The position numbers were made by a program, and so were the translations under genes. Below the pieces are notes generated by a model, which saw only the letters and a program-made list of their open reading frames with translations, made no database searches and had not been told where the DNA came from. A DNA stretch of 64,000 nucleotides from FEN-1191 sp036490715 (lineage in GTDB: Bacteria; Pseudomonadota; Gammaproteobacteria; Steroidobacterales; Steroidobacteraceae), in the NCBI GenBank assembly GCA_036490715.1, contig DASXDL010000018.1, positions 1 through 64,000 on the forward strand, read 5' to 3'. Of the stretch, positions 12,329-20,493 are shown piece after piece. Each line of letters opens with the position of its first letter. Position 1 is the stretch's first letter.

Positions 12329-13215
12329 TCGACCCCCAATCGCTGCAGCGCGCGCGCATCGTCGGCCCAGTCCTCGCGCACCTTGACCCACAGCTCCAGG
12401 TGAAAGCGCTGTCCCAGCAGACGATTGAGTTCGAGGCGCGCCGAGCGGCCGATGCGCTTGAGGCGCGAACCGTCGGCGCCGATCACGATCGGTTTCTGGC
12501 CGGCCCGATCGACCCAGATGACGGCCGACACCGCCGTGCGCCCATCCTCCTCGACCACGATTTGCTCGATCTCCACTGCGACCCCGTACGGCAGCTCCTC
12601 GACCAGCTCGAGGGTGAGTTTCTCGCGGATGGTCTCGGCGATGCGAAATTCCTGGCTGCGGTCGGTCAATTGATCGGCCGGAAACATGGCCGCCGCGACC
12701 GGCAATGCCGCCACGATCACGCGCCGCAGTTGCACCAGGTTGTCGCCCTTGCTGGCCGACACCGGCAGCAGCTCGCGAAATGCATGGCGCTGCGCCAGCC
12801 GCTCAAGGTACGGCAGCAGCCGCTCGCGCGGCCGTACCCGGTCGATCTTGTTGATGACCGCCACCACCTCGCGGCCGGATGACTTGATGCGTTCGAGCGC
12901 CAGCTCATCCTCGTCGGTCCACTTGAGTGCCTCGACCACGAACAACACCAGATCGGCATCGCCGACGGCCGCCGCCGCGGTGCGGTTCATGGCGCGATTG
13001 AGCGCGCGGCGCGGGCCGCGATGTAGCCCCGGCGTATCGACGAAGGCGATCTGCGCATCGGGCAGCTGCGCCAGCCCGATCAGACGGTGGCGCGTGGTCT
13101 GCGGGCGCGGCGTCACGATGCTGAGCTTGTGCCCGACCAGCGCATTGAGCAGCGTCGACTTGCCGACGTTCGGTCGGCCCGCCAGGGCGACGAAGCCACT
13201 GCGAAACTCGCTCAT
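12325..13215 (-). CDS. era: GTPase Era
   Basis: 296 residues. Ribosome-associated GTPase for 30S assembly and 16S rRNA 3'-end binding. GTPase motifs: G1 GRPNVGKST, G3 DTPGLH, G4 NKID and SAS at G5. A C-terminal KH domain is recognisable by VIGADGSRLKRIGRSARLEL and the closing VKVREDWADD. Overlaps rnc upstream and recO downstream by 4 bases each, matching the conserved rnc-era-recO order. Confidence 0.98.
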   Translation of the reverse strand: MSEFRSGFVALAGRPNVGKSTLLNALVGHKLSIVTPRPQTTRHRLIGLAQLPDAQIAFVDTPGLHRGPRRALNRAMNRTAAAAVGDADLVLFVVEALKWTDEDELALERIKSSGREVVAVINKIDRVRPRERLLPYLERLAQRHAFRELLPVSASKGDNLVQLRRVIVAALPVAAAMFPADQLTDRSQEFRIAETIREKLTLELVEELPYGVAVEIEQIVVEEDGRTAVSAVIWVDRAGQKPIVIGADGSRLKRIGRSARLELNRLLGQRFHLELWVKVREDWADDARALQRLGVE

Positions 13216-13901
13216 GGAGGGGTCTGGAGCTGCTCTAGGATGCTGGCTGCGGCGGCCTGTTCAGCCCGCCGCCGGCTGGAACCGGCGGCCGAGGCTCGCA
13301 CCGCCATGGTCTCGACTTCACAGGTTACTTGAAACACCTGGGCATGTAATTCGCCGGCGATGCTGTCCACGCTGTAGCGCGGCAGCGGCAGCCCACGCGC
13401 CTGCAACAGCTCCTGCAGACGGGTCTTGGGGTCCTTCAGCTCGGCCGGCAGGTTCAGCGACTCGAGCGCCGGCGCCAGCACCCGCAGCACCGCGGTGCGC
13501 GCCCCGTTCCAGCCTGCGTCCAGATACAGTGCGCCGCACAGTCCCTCGAGTGCGTCCGCCAGAATCGATTGGCGGCGAAAGCCCCCGGTCTTGAGTTCGC
13601 CCTGGCCGAGCGCCAGCAGTTCGCCCAGTGCCAGCTGCGCCGCCAGCGCCGCCAGCGACTCGCCACTGACCAGGTGGGCGCGCAGACGGCTCAAGCTGCC
13701 CTCGTCAGCCTCGCCGAAGCGCTCGAACAGGTACTGCGCGGTAGCCAGTCCGAGCACCGCGTCGCCGAGGAACTCCAGCCGTTCGTTGTTGGGACCGTCG
13801 GCGCTTCGATGCGTCAGCGCGGTTTCGAACAGCTTCAGATCGACCGGCTCGTAGTCGAGCGCCTCGCGAAGCCAGCGGCGTAAGCGCTCGGGGCGGTTCA
13901 T
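13212..13901 (-). CDS. rnc: Ribonuclease III
   Basis: 229 residues. Double-strand-specific RNase for rRNA and mRNA processing. The catalytic signature NERLEFLGDAVLGL holds the metal-binding acidic residues, with a second acidic pair in LADALEGLCGALYLDAGW. The dsRNA-binding domain starts at DPKTRLQELLQARGLPLPRY. The ATG at 13901 gives the normal N-terminus; the frame continues upstream through the DUF4845 gene but that extension is not RNase III-like. Overlaps era by an ATGA. Confidence 0.97.
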   Translation of the reverse strand: MNRPERLRRWLREALDYEPVDLKLFETALTHRSADGPNNERLEFLGDAVLGLATAQYLFERFGEADEGSLSRLRAHLVSGESLAALAAQLALGELLALGQGELKTGGFRRQSILADALEGLCGALYLDAGWNGARTAVLRVLAPALESLNLPAELKDPKTRLQELLQARGLPLPRYSVDSIAGELHAQVFQVTCEVETMAVRASAAGSSRRRAEQAAAASILEQLQTPP

Positions 13902-13953
13902 GTCGACCGCGGACCGCAGCTCGCCGCGACGCGGCGGCTCGTGCCCGCGCGCC

Positions 13954-14316
13954 TCAGTGGACCTCGACCTGCTTGTGAAACTGCACCAGCAGCGAAATGT
14001 TGCCGAACAGGGCCGCGACGTCCTCGTAGTCCACGATCGCCACCCAGTGCTCGCCTTCGCGATGGATGTCCACGTCCTGGGGCTGCGGGTGCTCGATGCC
14101 CTCAATGTCGAAGCGCTTCTCGAGCGACAGACGCAGCGCCTGCGGATTGATGGTTTCGCTCTTGGCCTCGCTGGCCATCTGCCCCACGGCCTTGGCTACC
14201 CGCATGTAGTTGAGGTAGATCGGCGTGAGCAGAATCAGACCGTAGAAGACGATCGCGACCGGCACCAACAGGACCAGCCAGCCGATGAATGTGATACCGC
14301 GCTGTGAGTGGCGCAT
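13954..14316 (-). CDS. DUF4845 family membrane protein
   Basis: 120 residues with one N-terminal transmembrane segment (GITFIGWLVLLVPVAIVFYGLILL) preceded by RHSQR and followed by a small soluble domain. Members of this uncharacterised family recur between lepB and rnc in gammaproteobacteria, and this gene has exactly that position. The MRHSQRGITFIGWL start resembles a pilin-like/type IV prepilin leader, but no clear processing site is evident. Function unknown. Confidence 0.85.
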   Translation of the reverse strand: MRHSQRGITFIGWLVLLVPVAIVFYGLILLTPIYLNYMRVAKAVGQMASEAKSETINPQALRLSLEKRFDIEGIEHPQPQDVDIHREGEHWVAIVDYEDVAALFGNISLLVQFHKQVEVH

Positions 14317-14354
14317 GACTTGTCTCCCTTGGGGCTAGCCGAAGCCCCTGTTGC

Positions 14355-15431
14355 TCACTCGATTCGGCGCCCGACCCGGCTCCAGACCGGTCCGCCCGAG
14401 CGTTGCAGGTCCCAATTGAACCAGATTCGGGTCGCTTTGCCGACCAGATGGTCTTCCGGGACAAAACCCCAGTAGCGGCCGTCGTAACTGTTGTCGCGAT
14501 TGTCGCCGATCATGAGGTATTGGCCCGCCGGGACGTCGATCTCGTCGTGATCGCCATGATCCCGCAGCGCGCTCTGGGTCGACTCGATGCACTCGTAATT
14601 GCGGTCCAGCCGGCGCGAACAGGTCGGTCCCGGCGGCGCGAAGATGTCGTCGGGAGTCAGGCAGGACAGCGTCTGATGAGTGTGATTGCCGAGTATCTCG
14701 GTCGACAGGCGCATGTTGTGATAGCAGCCATCGTTGTAGCGGCCGTCATCCTGCAGCGGTACCGGCACGCCATTGACGATCAGCTGGTCGGAGCGGATGC
14801 GCACGTGATCGCCCGGCAACCCGACTACGCGCTTGATGAAGTTGACCGCCGGATCGGGCGGGTAGTGGAACACCACCACGTCGCCGCGCTGCGGCTCGCC
14901 GATCGACACCATTTTCTTATCCAGCACCGGCAGGCGCAGGCCGTAGGCGTACTTGTTGACGACGATGAAGTCGCCGTCCACCAGCGTCGGCATCATCGAG
15001 TCGGACGGGATGCGATAGGGCTCGAAGATGAACGAGCGCACCAGCAGCACGATCACCGCCACCGGAAAGAAGCTGCGCGCATAGTCGACCGTGACCGGCA
15101 ATGGCAGCGTGCTGGCATCACGGCCGGCGGCCACCGCGGAGCGCCGTCGCAGCGGCTCGAGCAGCACATGATCGAGCAGCCAGATCGCTCCGGCCACGGC
15201 AACGAAACAAACCAGCACGACGCTGAAGTCCAGCCGCTCGGACATCAGCAGCCGCAGCAGCGCCGCGATCAGCAGCAACGGCAGCACGTAATAGATCGAA
15301 GTAAGCACCGGGCCGTCGCTCGAGCTGCCGGTGACGATGCGGCGCCGCGGCCGCAGGAACCAGTCGTCGATCACCGCGATCAGCGCCACCGGCAAGGCCA
15401 GCGCCGTCAGCACGGTCAGGATCTGCATCAT
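14355..15431 (-). CDS. lepB: Signal peptidase I (LepB)
   Basis: 358 residues, longer than average because of an extended N-terminal membrane region with about three hydrophobic segments before the catalytic one. The active serine is S145 in RIPSDSMMPTL (usual PSGSM, here Asp replaces Gly) and the general base is K200 in NFIKRVVGLPGD. The GDNRDNSYDGRYWGFVP box is intact. Cleaves signal peptides of exported preproteins. Starts with an ATGA-type overlap at the lepA stop, the conserved lepA-lepB arrangement. A Cys-containing insertion (NDGCYHNMRL, LSCLT, GPTCSRR) lies between the K and GDNRDNS boxes. Confidence 0.97.
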   Translation of the reverse strand: MMQILTVLTALALPVALIAVIDDWFLRPRRRIVTGSSSDGPVLTSIYYVLPLLLIAALLRLLMSERLDFSVVLVCFVAVAGAIWLLDHVLLEPLRRRSAVAAGRDASTLPLPVTVDYARSFFPVAVIVLLVRSFIFEPYRIPSDSMMPTLVDGDFIVVNKYAYGLRLPVLDKKMVSIGEPQRGDVVVFHYPPDPAVNFIKRVVGLPGDHVRIRSDQLIVNGVPVPLQDDGRYNDGCYHNMRLSTEILGNHTHQTLSCLTPDDIFAPPGPTCSRRLDRNYECIESTQSALRDHGDHDEIDVPAGQYLMIGDNRDNSYDGRYWGFVPEDHLVGKATRIWFNWDLQRSGGPVWSRVGRRIE

Positions 15432-17221
15432 TTGCGCCCCACCTGCAGCACCGCCAGGAATGCTTCCTGCGGGATCTCGACCTGGCCGACCTGCTTCATG
15501 CGCTTCTTGCCCTCTTTCTGCTTCTCCAGCAGCTTGCGCTTGCGCGATACGTCACCGCCATAGCACTTCGCCAGCACGTTCTTGCGCAGCGCCTTGACGG
15601 TGGAGCGCGCGATGACGTGGCTGCCGATGGCCGCCTGCACCGCTACCTCGAACATCTGCCGCGGGATCAATTCCTGCATCTTGTCCACCAGCTCGCGGCC
15701 GCGCGCATAGGCGTGGTCGCGATGTACGATGATCGAGAGCGCATCGACCGGCTCCCCATTAATCAGGATATCAAGCTTTGAGAGTGGCGCGGCCTGGAAA
15801 TGGCTGAAAACGTAGTCGAACGACGCGTAACCACGGGTTGCGGACTTCAGCCGATCGAAGAAATCCAGCACCACCTCGGCCAGCGGCAGCTCGTATTGCA
15901 CCGATACTTGAGTAGCCATGTAGTGTAGTTTTTTCTGCACCCCGCGCTTCTCGCTGCACAGGCCCAGCACCGCGCCGACGTATGCCTGCGGCACCAGGAT
16001 GGTGGCGGTGATGATCGGTTCACGGATTTCGGCAATGCGGTCGGCGGCCGGCAGCTTGGCCGGGTTGTCGATGTATTCGATGCTGCCATCAGTGCGCAGC
16101 AGCTCGTAGATCACGGTCGGCGCACTGGTCACCAGATCGAGGCCGTACTCTCGTTCCAGCCGCTCCTGCACGATGTCCATGTGCAGCAGCCCGAGGAATC
16201 CGCAGCGAAAGCCGAAGCCGAGCGCGGTCGAGGACTCCGGCTCGTAGTGCAGCGCCGAGTCGTTGAGCTTGAGCTTGGCGAGCGCGTCGCGAAAGCCCTC
16301 GTAGTCCTCGGCGTTGATCGGAAACAGCCCGGCGAACACGCGCGGCTGGATCTGCTTGAAGCCGGGCAGCGGCGCAGCACTGGGGCGCGCATCCAGCGTG
16401 ATGGTATCGCCGACCGGCGCGCCGTCGATCTCGCGGATGCCGGCGATCAGGAAACCAACCTCGCCGGCGCCCAGACTGTCCAGGGTCAGCGACTTGGGAG
16501 TGAAGCGGCCGAGCTTGTCGACGCTGTGGGCGCGCCCGGTAGACATGATCCGAATCTTGTCGCCGCGACGGACGCTGCCGTTGACCACGCGCACCAGCGA
16601 CACCACGCCGACGTAGTTGTCGAACCAGGAATCGATGATCAGCGCCTGCAGCGGGGCGTTCGGATCACCGCGCGGCGCCGGTATGCGTCGAATGATTTCT
16701 TCCAGCAGCTCCGGCACCCCGGCGCCGGTCTTGGCGCTGACGCACACGGCGTCGCGCGCCTCGATGCCGATGATCTCCTCGATCTCGGTCATAACGCGCT
16801 TGGGATCGGCCGACGGCAGGTCGATTTTGTTGATGACCGGCACTACCTCCAGTCCCTGCTCGATCGCGGTGTAGCAGTTGGCAACGCTCTGCGCTTCGAC
16901 CCCCTGGGAAGCGTCGACCACCAGCAGCGCGCCCTCGCCAGCGGCCAGGCTGCGCGATACCTCGTAGGAGAAGTCGACGTGGCCCGGGGTGTCGATCAGG
17001 TTGAGCTGATAGCACTCGCCGTCGTGCGCCTGATAGTTCAACGTCACGCTCTGGGCCTTGATGGTAATGCCGCGCTCGCGCTCCAGATCCATCGAGTCGA
17101 GCACCTGGGCCTGCATTTCACGCGCTTCCAGGCCGCCGCATAGCTGAATCAGGCGATCCGCCAGCGTCGATTTTCCGTGGTCAACGTGAGCAATGATGGA
17201 GAAGTTACGTATGCGTTGCAT
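15428..17221 (-). CDS. lepA: Elongation factor 4 (LepA)
   Basis: 597 residues, standard length. Ribosome-associated translational GTPase that back-translocates or aids 30S maturation. GTPase motifs AHVDHGKST, DTPGHVDF and NKIDLP are at the N-terminus. The EF4-specific C-terminal domain ends with KCYGGDVSRKRKLLEKQKEGKKRMK, where KCYGGDxxRKxKLL is diagnostic. First gene of the long minus-strand operon. A consensus TATAAT lies 11 bases before its ATG. Confidence 0.99.
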   Translation of the reverse strand: MQRIRNFSIIAHVDHGKSTLADRLIQLCGGLEAREMQAQVLDSMDLERERGITIKAQSVTLNYQAHDGECYQLNLIDTPGHVDFSYEVSRSLAAGEGALLVVDASQGVEAQSVANCYTAIEQGLEVVPVINKIDLPSADPKRVMTEIEEIIGIEARDAVCVSAKTGAGVPELLEEIIRRIPAPRGDPNAPLQALIIDSWFDNYVGVVSLVRVVNGSVRRGDKIRIMSTGRAHSVDKLGRFTPKSLTLDSLGAGEVGFLIAGIREIDGAPVGDTITLDARPSAAPLPGFKQIQPRVFAGLFPINAEDYEGFRDALAKLKLNDSALHYEPESSTALGFGFRCGFLGLLHMDIVQERLEREYGLDLVTSAPTVIYELLRTDGSIEYIDNPAKLPAADRIAEIREPIITATILVPQAYVGAVLGLCSEKRGVQKKLHYMATQVSVQYELPLAEVVLDFFDRLKSATRGYASFDYVFSHFQAAPLSKLDILINGEPVDALSIIVHRDHAYARGRELVDKMQELIPRQMFEVAVQAAIGSHVIARSTVKALRKNVLAKCYGGDVSRKRKLLEKQKEGKKRMKQVGQVEIPQEAFLAVLQVGRK

Positions 17222-17232
17222 CAGGCGCGCGG

Positions 17233-17238
17233 ATTATA
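17233..17238 (-). promoter_or_regulatory. Consensus -10 element (TATAAT) before lepA
   Basis: The minus strand reads GGC-TATAAT-CCGCG, ending 11 bases before the lepA ATG at 17221. A perfect TATAAT is striking in such GC-rich DNA. No good -35 hexamer is seen 17 bases upstream. Initiation would start the transcript only a few bases ahead of the ATG. Confidence 0.45.
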
Positions 17239-17241
17239 GCC

Positions 17242-17517
17242 TTAAGGCGCGCCGCTCCGGTCGCGCAGCATGCGCAGCAGCTCTGGCGCATCGAGCTTGA
17301 CGCGGCACACCGGCACCGAGTCCAGCAGCAGCACCGGAATGCTGAGCCCGAAACGCCGCTGCCACAGCGGGTCGGAATCCACATTGAGCACCCGTATCGG
17401 CGGTAACGGCGCTCGCGCCTGCAGCGCATGCAACTGCTGCAGCATCTGTTCGCACAGCTCGCACTCAGGCCGCGTCAGCAGGATCAGCGCGGGCGCCGAC
17501 GCGCCGGCTGCGCTCAA
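17242..17517 (-). CDS. Glutaredoxin-like (DUF836) thiol protein
   Basis: 91 residues with a thioredoxin-like fold signature LILLTRPECELCEQM: a CxxC pair at C19 and C22 and a cis-Pro candidate in SIPVLLLD. DUF836/glutaredoxin-like proteins of this size often lie next to lepA or rse genes in gammaproteobacteria. It is joined to rseB by an ATGA overlap and precedes lepA by 20 bases. Probable cytoplasmic thiol oxidoreductase; the physiological partner is unknown. Confidence 0.85.
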   Translation of the reverse strand: MSAAGASAPALILLTRPECELCEQMLQQLHALQARAPLPPIRVLNVDSDPLWQRRFGLSIPVLLLDSVPVCRVKLDAPELLRMLRDRSGAP

Positions 17518-18764
17518 TGCCGGCCCGGGCCGGCGGTGGCGGGCCCGCCGAAGCCGGCCGGACCGGGTCCGAGTCCGACGCGGGCGCCGGTCGAGGGCAA
17601 AGCCTCGAAACGCGTGTCGGGATTCCTGGCGCCGCTCGGGCTGTCGAAAATAGAGGTGCCAGGGTCGTCGCGGTGCGACGGATCGAGTGGCGACCCCAGG
17701 CCGCCCAGCAGAGAAGTCGAGGTCGAAGGCGTCGGCGGCGCGGCGCGGATCGACTGCGCGATGGCACGCACCGTGTCGGGCGGCACTTCGCCCACGGCGG
17801 TCACACGATAACCCTGCACCACGGTGGAGTAGGCCGACGAGGAACCGATGGTCGCGGCATCTTCGGTGCCGGGTGCGGCCGCCGACTCGCGGCCGATGTC
17901 GACGAACACCGAGACCGAGGCCAGGCCATCGCTGAACACCAGGTGCTCGACCGGCCCGCTGCGCAGCACCTGTCGCGCATCGACCGTCATGTGAAAGCCG
18001 GGCGGCAGCAGGCTGGCCTCCCAGGATACCGACAGGGCGCGGGCATCGGCCGGATCCGCCAGGTGCTGGACCCAGCGATAGTTGTGGGCGTCGACCGAAG
18101 GCTGCAGTTCGCTGTCGGCGATATGCGCCGGCAGGCGCAGGTCGGTGAACACGATCTGCTCGATGATCTGGCCCTTGGCGTCACGCAACTGCGTCTTGAG
18201 CGGCATGGCGGTGCTGTCGTCGATCCAGACGCGATAGCCGTAGCGCATCTGATCCATCGGCGTCACCGCGATCATGTGCGCGGCGCGCCCGGAAACGCGG
18301 GTCTTCTGCAGCTCGCCGACCTGATAGATGCCGGCCGACACCGTCTCCATCTTGGGCAAACTGGCGAGCAGCGCGCCGGCGTCATTGCTCTTCTCTACCA
18401 GTACGGTGCGCTGGTCGGGCAGGTAGCAGGTGAGCTGACTGCCCTTGCGGATGCACTCGCGACCCGAGCCGTCCATCGACAGCAACCGCTCGTACACGCC
18501 GCCGTCGCCGCCGACACGGTGGATCACGCGCAGGGTTTCACTCTCGCCGGCATGCTCGTGCACGAACACGCCCTCGTAGTTGCGAGTCGCCAGCGCCTGA
18601 TCGGTGCGGACCAGCCACGCGAACGGGTCGTCCTCGGCCGCGGCCGACATCGCGCAGCTCAGCAGCGCGATGCAGCTGCCGGCGGCGCGGGCAAATGCCG
18701 CGGCGTTGGGCGGGTGTGCGACTCGAGCGCTAGTGACTCGAGGCTGAAGCCGCTGTGACTGCAT
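17514..18764 (-). CDS. rseB: Sigma-E regulatory protein RseB/MucB
   Basis: 416 residues. Periplasmic protein that binds RseA and shields it from DegS until lipoproteins/LPS signals displace it. A signal peptide (FARAAGSCIALLSCAMSAAAED) precedes the LolA-like MucB domain: AWLVRTDQALATRNYEGVFVHEH, a conserved RseB N-terminus, then RVWIDDSTAMPLKTQLRDAKG. The C-terminal domain has GWxxSxLPPGF-like VSWEASLLPPGFHMT and HLVFSDGLASVSVFVD. An unusual Gly/Pro/Ala-rich tail of about 90 residues follows. The ATG at 18764 overlaps rseA by 35 bases; the longer frame is rejected. Confidence 0.93.
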   Translation of the reverse strand: MQSQRLQPRVTSARVAHPPNAAAFARAAGSCIALLSCAMSAAAEDDPFAWLVRTDQALATRNYEGVFVHEHAGESETLRVIHRVGGDGGVYERLLSMDGSGRECIRKGSQLTCYLPDQRTVLVEKSNDAGALLASLPKMETVSAGIYQVGELQKTRVSGRAAHMIAVTPMDQMRYGYRVWIDDSTAMPLKTQLRDAKGQIIEQIVFTDLRLPAHIADSELQPSVDAHNYRWVQHLADPADARALSVSWEASLLPPGFHMTVDARQVLRSGPVEHLVFSDGLASVSVFVDIGRESAAAPGTEDAATIGSSSAYSTVVQGYRVTAVGEVPPDTVRAIAQSIRAAPPTPSTSTSLLGGLGSPLDPSHRDDPGTSIFDSPSGARNPDTRFEALPSTGARVGLGPGPAGFGGPATAGPGRH

Positions 18765-19425
18765 GCAATGCCCCCGCCGGGGCCTCTGCCGGCGCACCGG
18801 GCGCGGCAAGCTCCGCCCCATCCTCATTGCTGACCAGAGCGGACAGCAGGCTGCGCCGCATGAGCGGCATCGAATACTGGCTGTGGGCAACGATGAAATC
18901 GGCCAGATCGGTACGCAGGGCATTGTTGCCATTTACCGCGCTGGCAGGCGTGACGTAGCTGAGCGGCTCGCCGTTGCCGGGGCGGTGCGCGGCCGCGGTA
19001 CTGACCAGAACCGCACTGGCCGCGCTCGGAGTGGCTACCAGAGTCGGCGCCGCCGTGCTAGCCGCCAGGATCGGGGCTGCCACGCCATCGTCCCCGACCA
19101 GCGCGGCGTTGCGCAGCATCGAGATCGACAGACCGGCCACGCCGACCACCATCGAGGCCGCCATGGCGGTATTGAGCAGCATGCGGCGTCGATGCCCAGG
19201 ACGAGCGCGGCCGCCCAACGCCGCGCTCACGCGGCGCGCAAAGCCGCTGCGCGCGGTCGCTACCGGCTCGGAGCGCATCGCGGCTCCGATCAGCGCGTAG
19301 CGCGACCAGCGGCCACGCAGATTGTCGTCGCGGTCGATGCGCCGCGACAGCAGCTCGCATTCGGTGGCCGGTAATTCGCCGTCGAACATCGCCGACAGCT
19401 GACTTTCGAGCTCTTCCTGATTCAC
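18730..19425 (-). CDS. rseA: Anti-sigma-E factor RseA
   Basis: 231 residues. The cytoplasmic anti-sigma domain (ELESQLSAMFDGELPATECELLSRRI, then RGRWSRYALIGAAMR) matches RseA/MucA. A single transmembrane helix (LLNTAMAASMVVGVAGLSISML) is at about residues 82-103, followed by an Ala/Thr-rich periplasmic part with a YSMPLMRRSLLSALVSN segment that likely docks on RseB. The GTG at 19425 overlaps the rpoE stop (GTGA) and is chosen over an upstream ATG. Membrane anchor of the envelope-stress response. Confidence 0.94.
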   Translation of the reverse strand: MNQEELESQLSAMFDGELPATECELLSRRIDRDDNLRGRWSRYALIGAAMRSEPVATARSGFARRVSAALGGRARPGHRRRMLLNTAMAASMVVGVAGLSISMLRNAALVGDDGVAAPILAASTAAPTLVATPSAASAVLVSTAAAHRPGNGEPLSYVTPASAVNGNNALRTDLADFIVAHSQYSMPLMRRSLLSALVSNEDGAELAAPGAPAEAPAGALHAVTAASASSH

Positions 19426-20030
19426 ACCAGCTCCTCCGTCCGGCCCAGCCCGCCGTCGAACACTTCTTTCAATCGACGATCGATCGCTTCGCGGGCACGG
19501 AAGATGCGCGAGCGCACCGTTCCCACCGGACAATCCATCGATTCGGCGATCTCCTCGTAGCTCAGGCCCTCGAGTTCGCGCAGCACGATGGCCGTGCGCA
19601 GGTCCTCGGGTAATTCGCCGATGGCGCGATTGACCGTGTCGCGGATCTCCTCGGTCAGCGCCAGGCCCTCCGGGGTCTCCGGATCTTTCAGCCGGCTCAC
19701 CATATCGGAGGATTCGTCATTGCTGTGCAGGTCGAGTTCGTAGCTCACGGGATTGCGCTCGCGGGCCGCCAGTGCGTTCTTGGCGGTGTTGATTGCGATG
19801 CGATAGAGCCAGGTATAGAAGGCGCTGTCACCGCGGAACTGCGGCAGGGCGCGATAGGCTTTGACGAACGCCTCCTGGGCAACATCCTCGGCATCGGCCG
19901 GATTGCGCAGGTAACGCATCACCAGCTTCACGACCTTGTGCTGGTATTTGAGCACCAGCAAATCGTAAGCGCCGCGCTCGCCGCGCTGCACCCTTCGTAC
20001 CAGACTCAAATCACTCGCATCGGGGCCCAT
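19422..20030 (-). CDS. rpoE: RNA polymerase sigma-E factor RpoE (AlgU)
   Basis: 202 residues. ECF sigma factor with sigma-2 (YLRNPADAEDVAQEAFVKAYRALPQFRGD, FYTWLYRIAINTAKN) and sigma-4 (ELPEDLRTAIVLRELEGLSYEEIAESMDCPVGTVRSRIFRARE) regions nearly identical in form to RpoE/AlgU. The ATG at 20030 (MGPDASDLSLVRRVQRGE) is the family start; the frame extends 78 codons upstream without similarity. Coupled to rseA by a GTGA overlap. Controls envelope stress genes and probably its own operon. Confidence 0.97.
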   Translation of the reverse strand: MGPDASDLSLVRRVQRGERGAYDLLVLKYQHKVVKLVMRYLRNPADAEDVAQEAFVKAYRALPQFRGDSAFYTWLYRIAINTAKNALAARERNPVSYELDLHSNDESSDMVSRLKDPETPEGLALTEEIRDTVNRAIGELPEDLRTAIVLRELEGLSYEEIAESMDCPVGTVRSRIFRAREAIDRRLKEVFDGGLGRTEELV

Positions 20031-20075
20031 CGGCAATCCTGTCTGCAAATTGCCAGGTGGTCCGTCGACGATACG

Positions 20076-20103
20076 AATAGACCCGGAACCGCACCTGGAG
20101 TTC
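20076..20103 (-). promoter_or_regulatory. Candidate sigma-E autoregulatory promoter upstream of rpoE
   Basis: On the minus strand AGAACTC (-35, hexamer at 20103-20098) is separated by 16 bases from TCTATT (-10, 20081-20076). Sigma-E sites are GGAACTT-N16-TCTGA-like, so the -35 matches well and the -10 partly. The predicted transcript would start about 40 bases before the rpoE ATG. Autoregulation of rpoE is well known in the group; this site is an inference. Confidence 0.45.
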
Positions 20104-20226
20104 TTCAGGCGAAGTCTATCAGCAGTCGCGGACATGAGGTTCTGAGGGGCGGGCGGCATTGACGCAAGGCACCAATACACCGTTTGAGCGCGATCCATGA
20201 GGAAGGTTCCCGTGCCGCCGGGCTGG

Positions 20227-20493
20227 CTACATAATCTTTCTGAAGGCCCGGGGCGTACCGGCACGGATCAGATCCACCAGCGCCGCCATATCGGGCAGCG
20301 CCGGGCGCTGCCCGCCGAGCAGATAACTGGCCAACTCGGGATCCGGCAGGCTCAGTAGTGCCTCGAATTGGCCGCGGCGGGCCTCACTGGCCTCGCGGTA
20401 ATGCGCCTCCAGCCAGCCGCTCAGCAGCAGATCCAGTTCCTTCATGCCTCGGCGGCAACGCCAGACCAGGCGCGCCGGCGGGGCAGCGCTCAC
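20227..20493 (-). CDS. sdhE: Succinate dehydrogenase assembly factor SdhE
   Basis: 88 residues of the SdhE/SDHAF2 (DUF339) family, which promotes covalent attachment of FAD to SdhA. The hallmark RRGMKELDLLL is present (canonical RRGMLELD), followed by the helical FEALLSLPDPELASYLLG. The GTG at 20493 makes a GTGA overlap with the sdhB stop, so it is translated with the sdh operon. A longer ATG-started frame overlaps sdhB by about 100 bases and is rejected. Confidence 0.94.
   Translation of the reverse strand: MSAAPPARLVWRCRRGMKELDLLLSGWLEAHYREASEARRGQFEALLSLPDPELASYLLGGQRPALPDMAALVDLIRAGTPRAFRKIM

Noticed and set aside
14403..15563. Antisense 386-codon open frame opposite lepB
   Set aside because: His/Asp/Gln-rich shadow without recognisable motifs; lepB on the minus strand has its full catalytic dyad.
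17222..17255. GGCGCGC ... GCGCGCC inverted repeat flanking the lepA -10 as a terminator
   Set aside because: Such GC runs are common in this DNA, the arms overlap coding sequence and there is no T tract.
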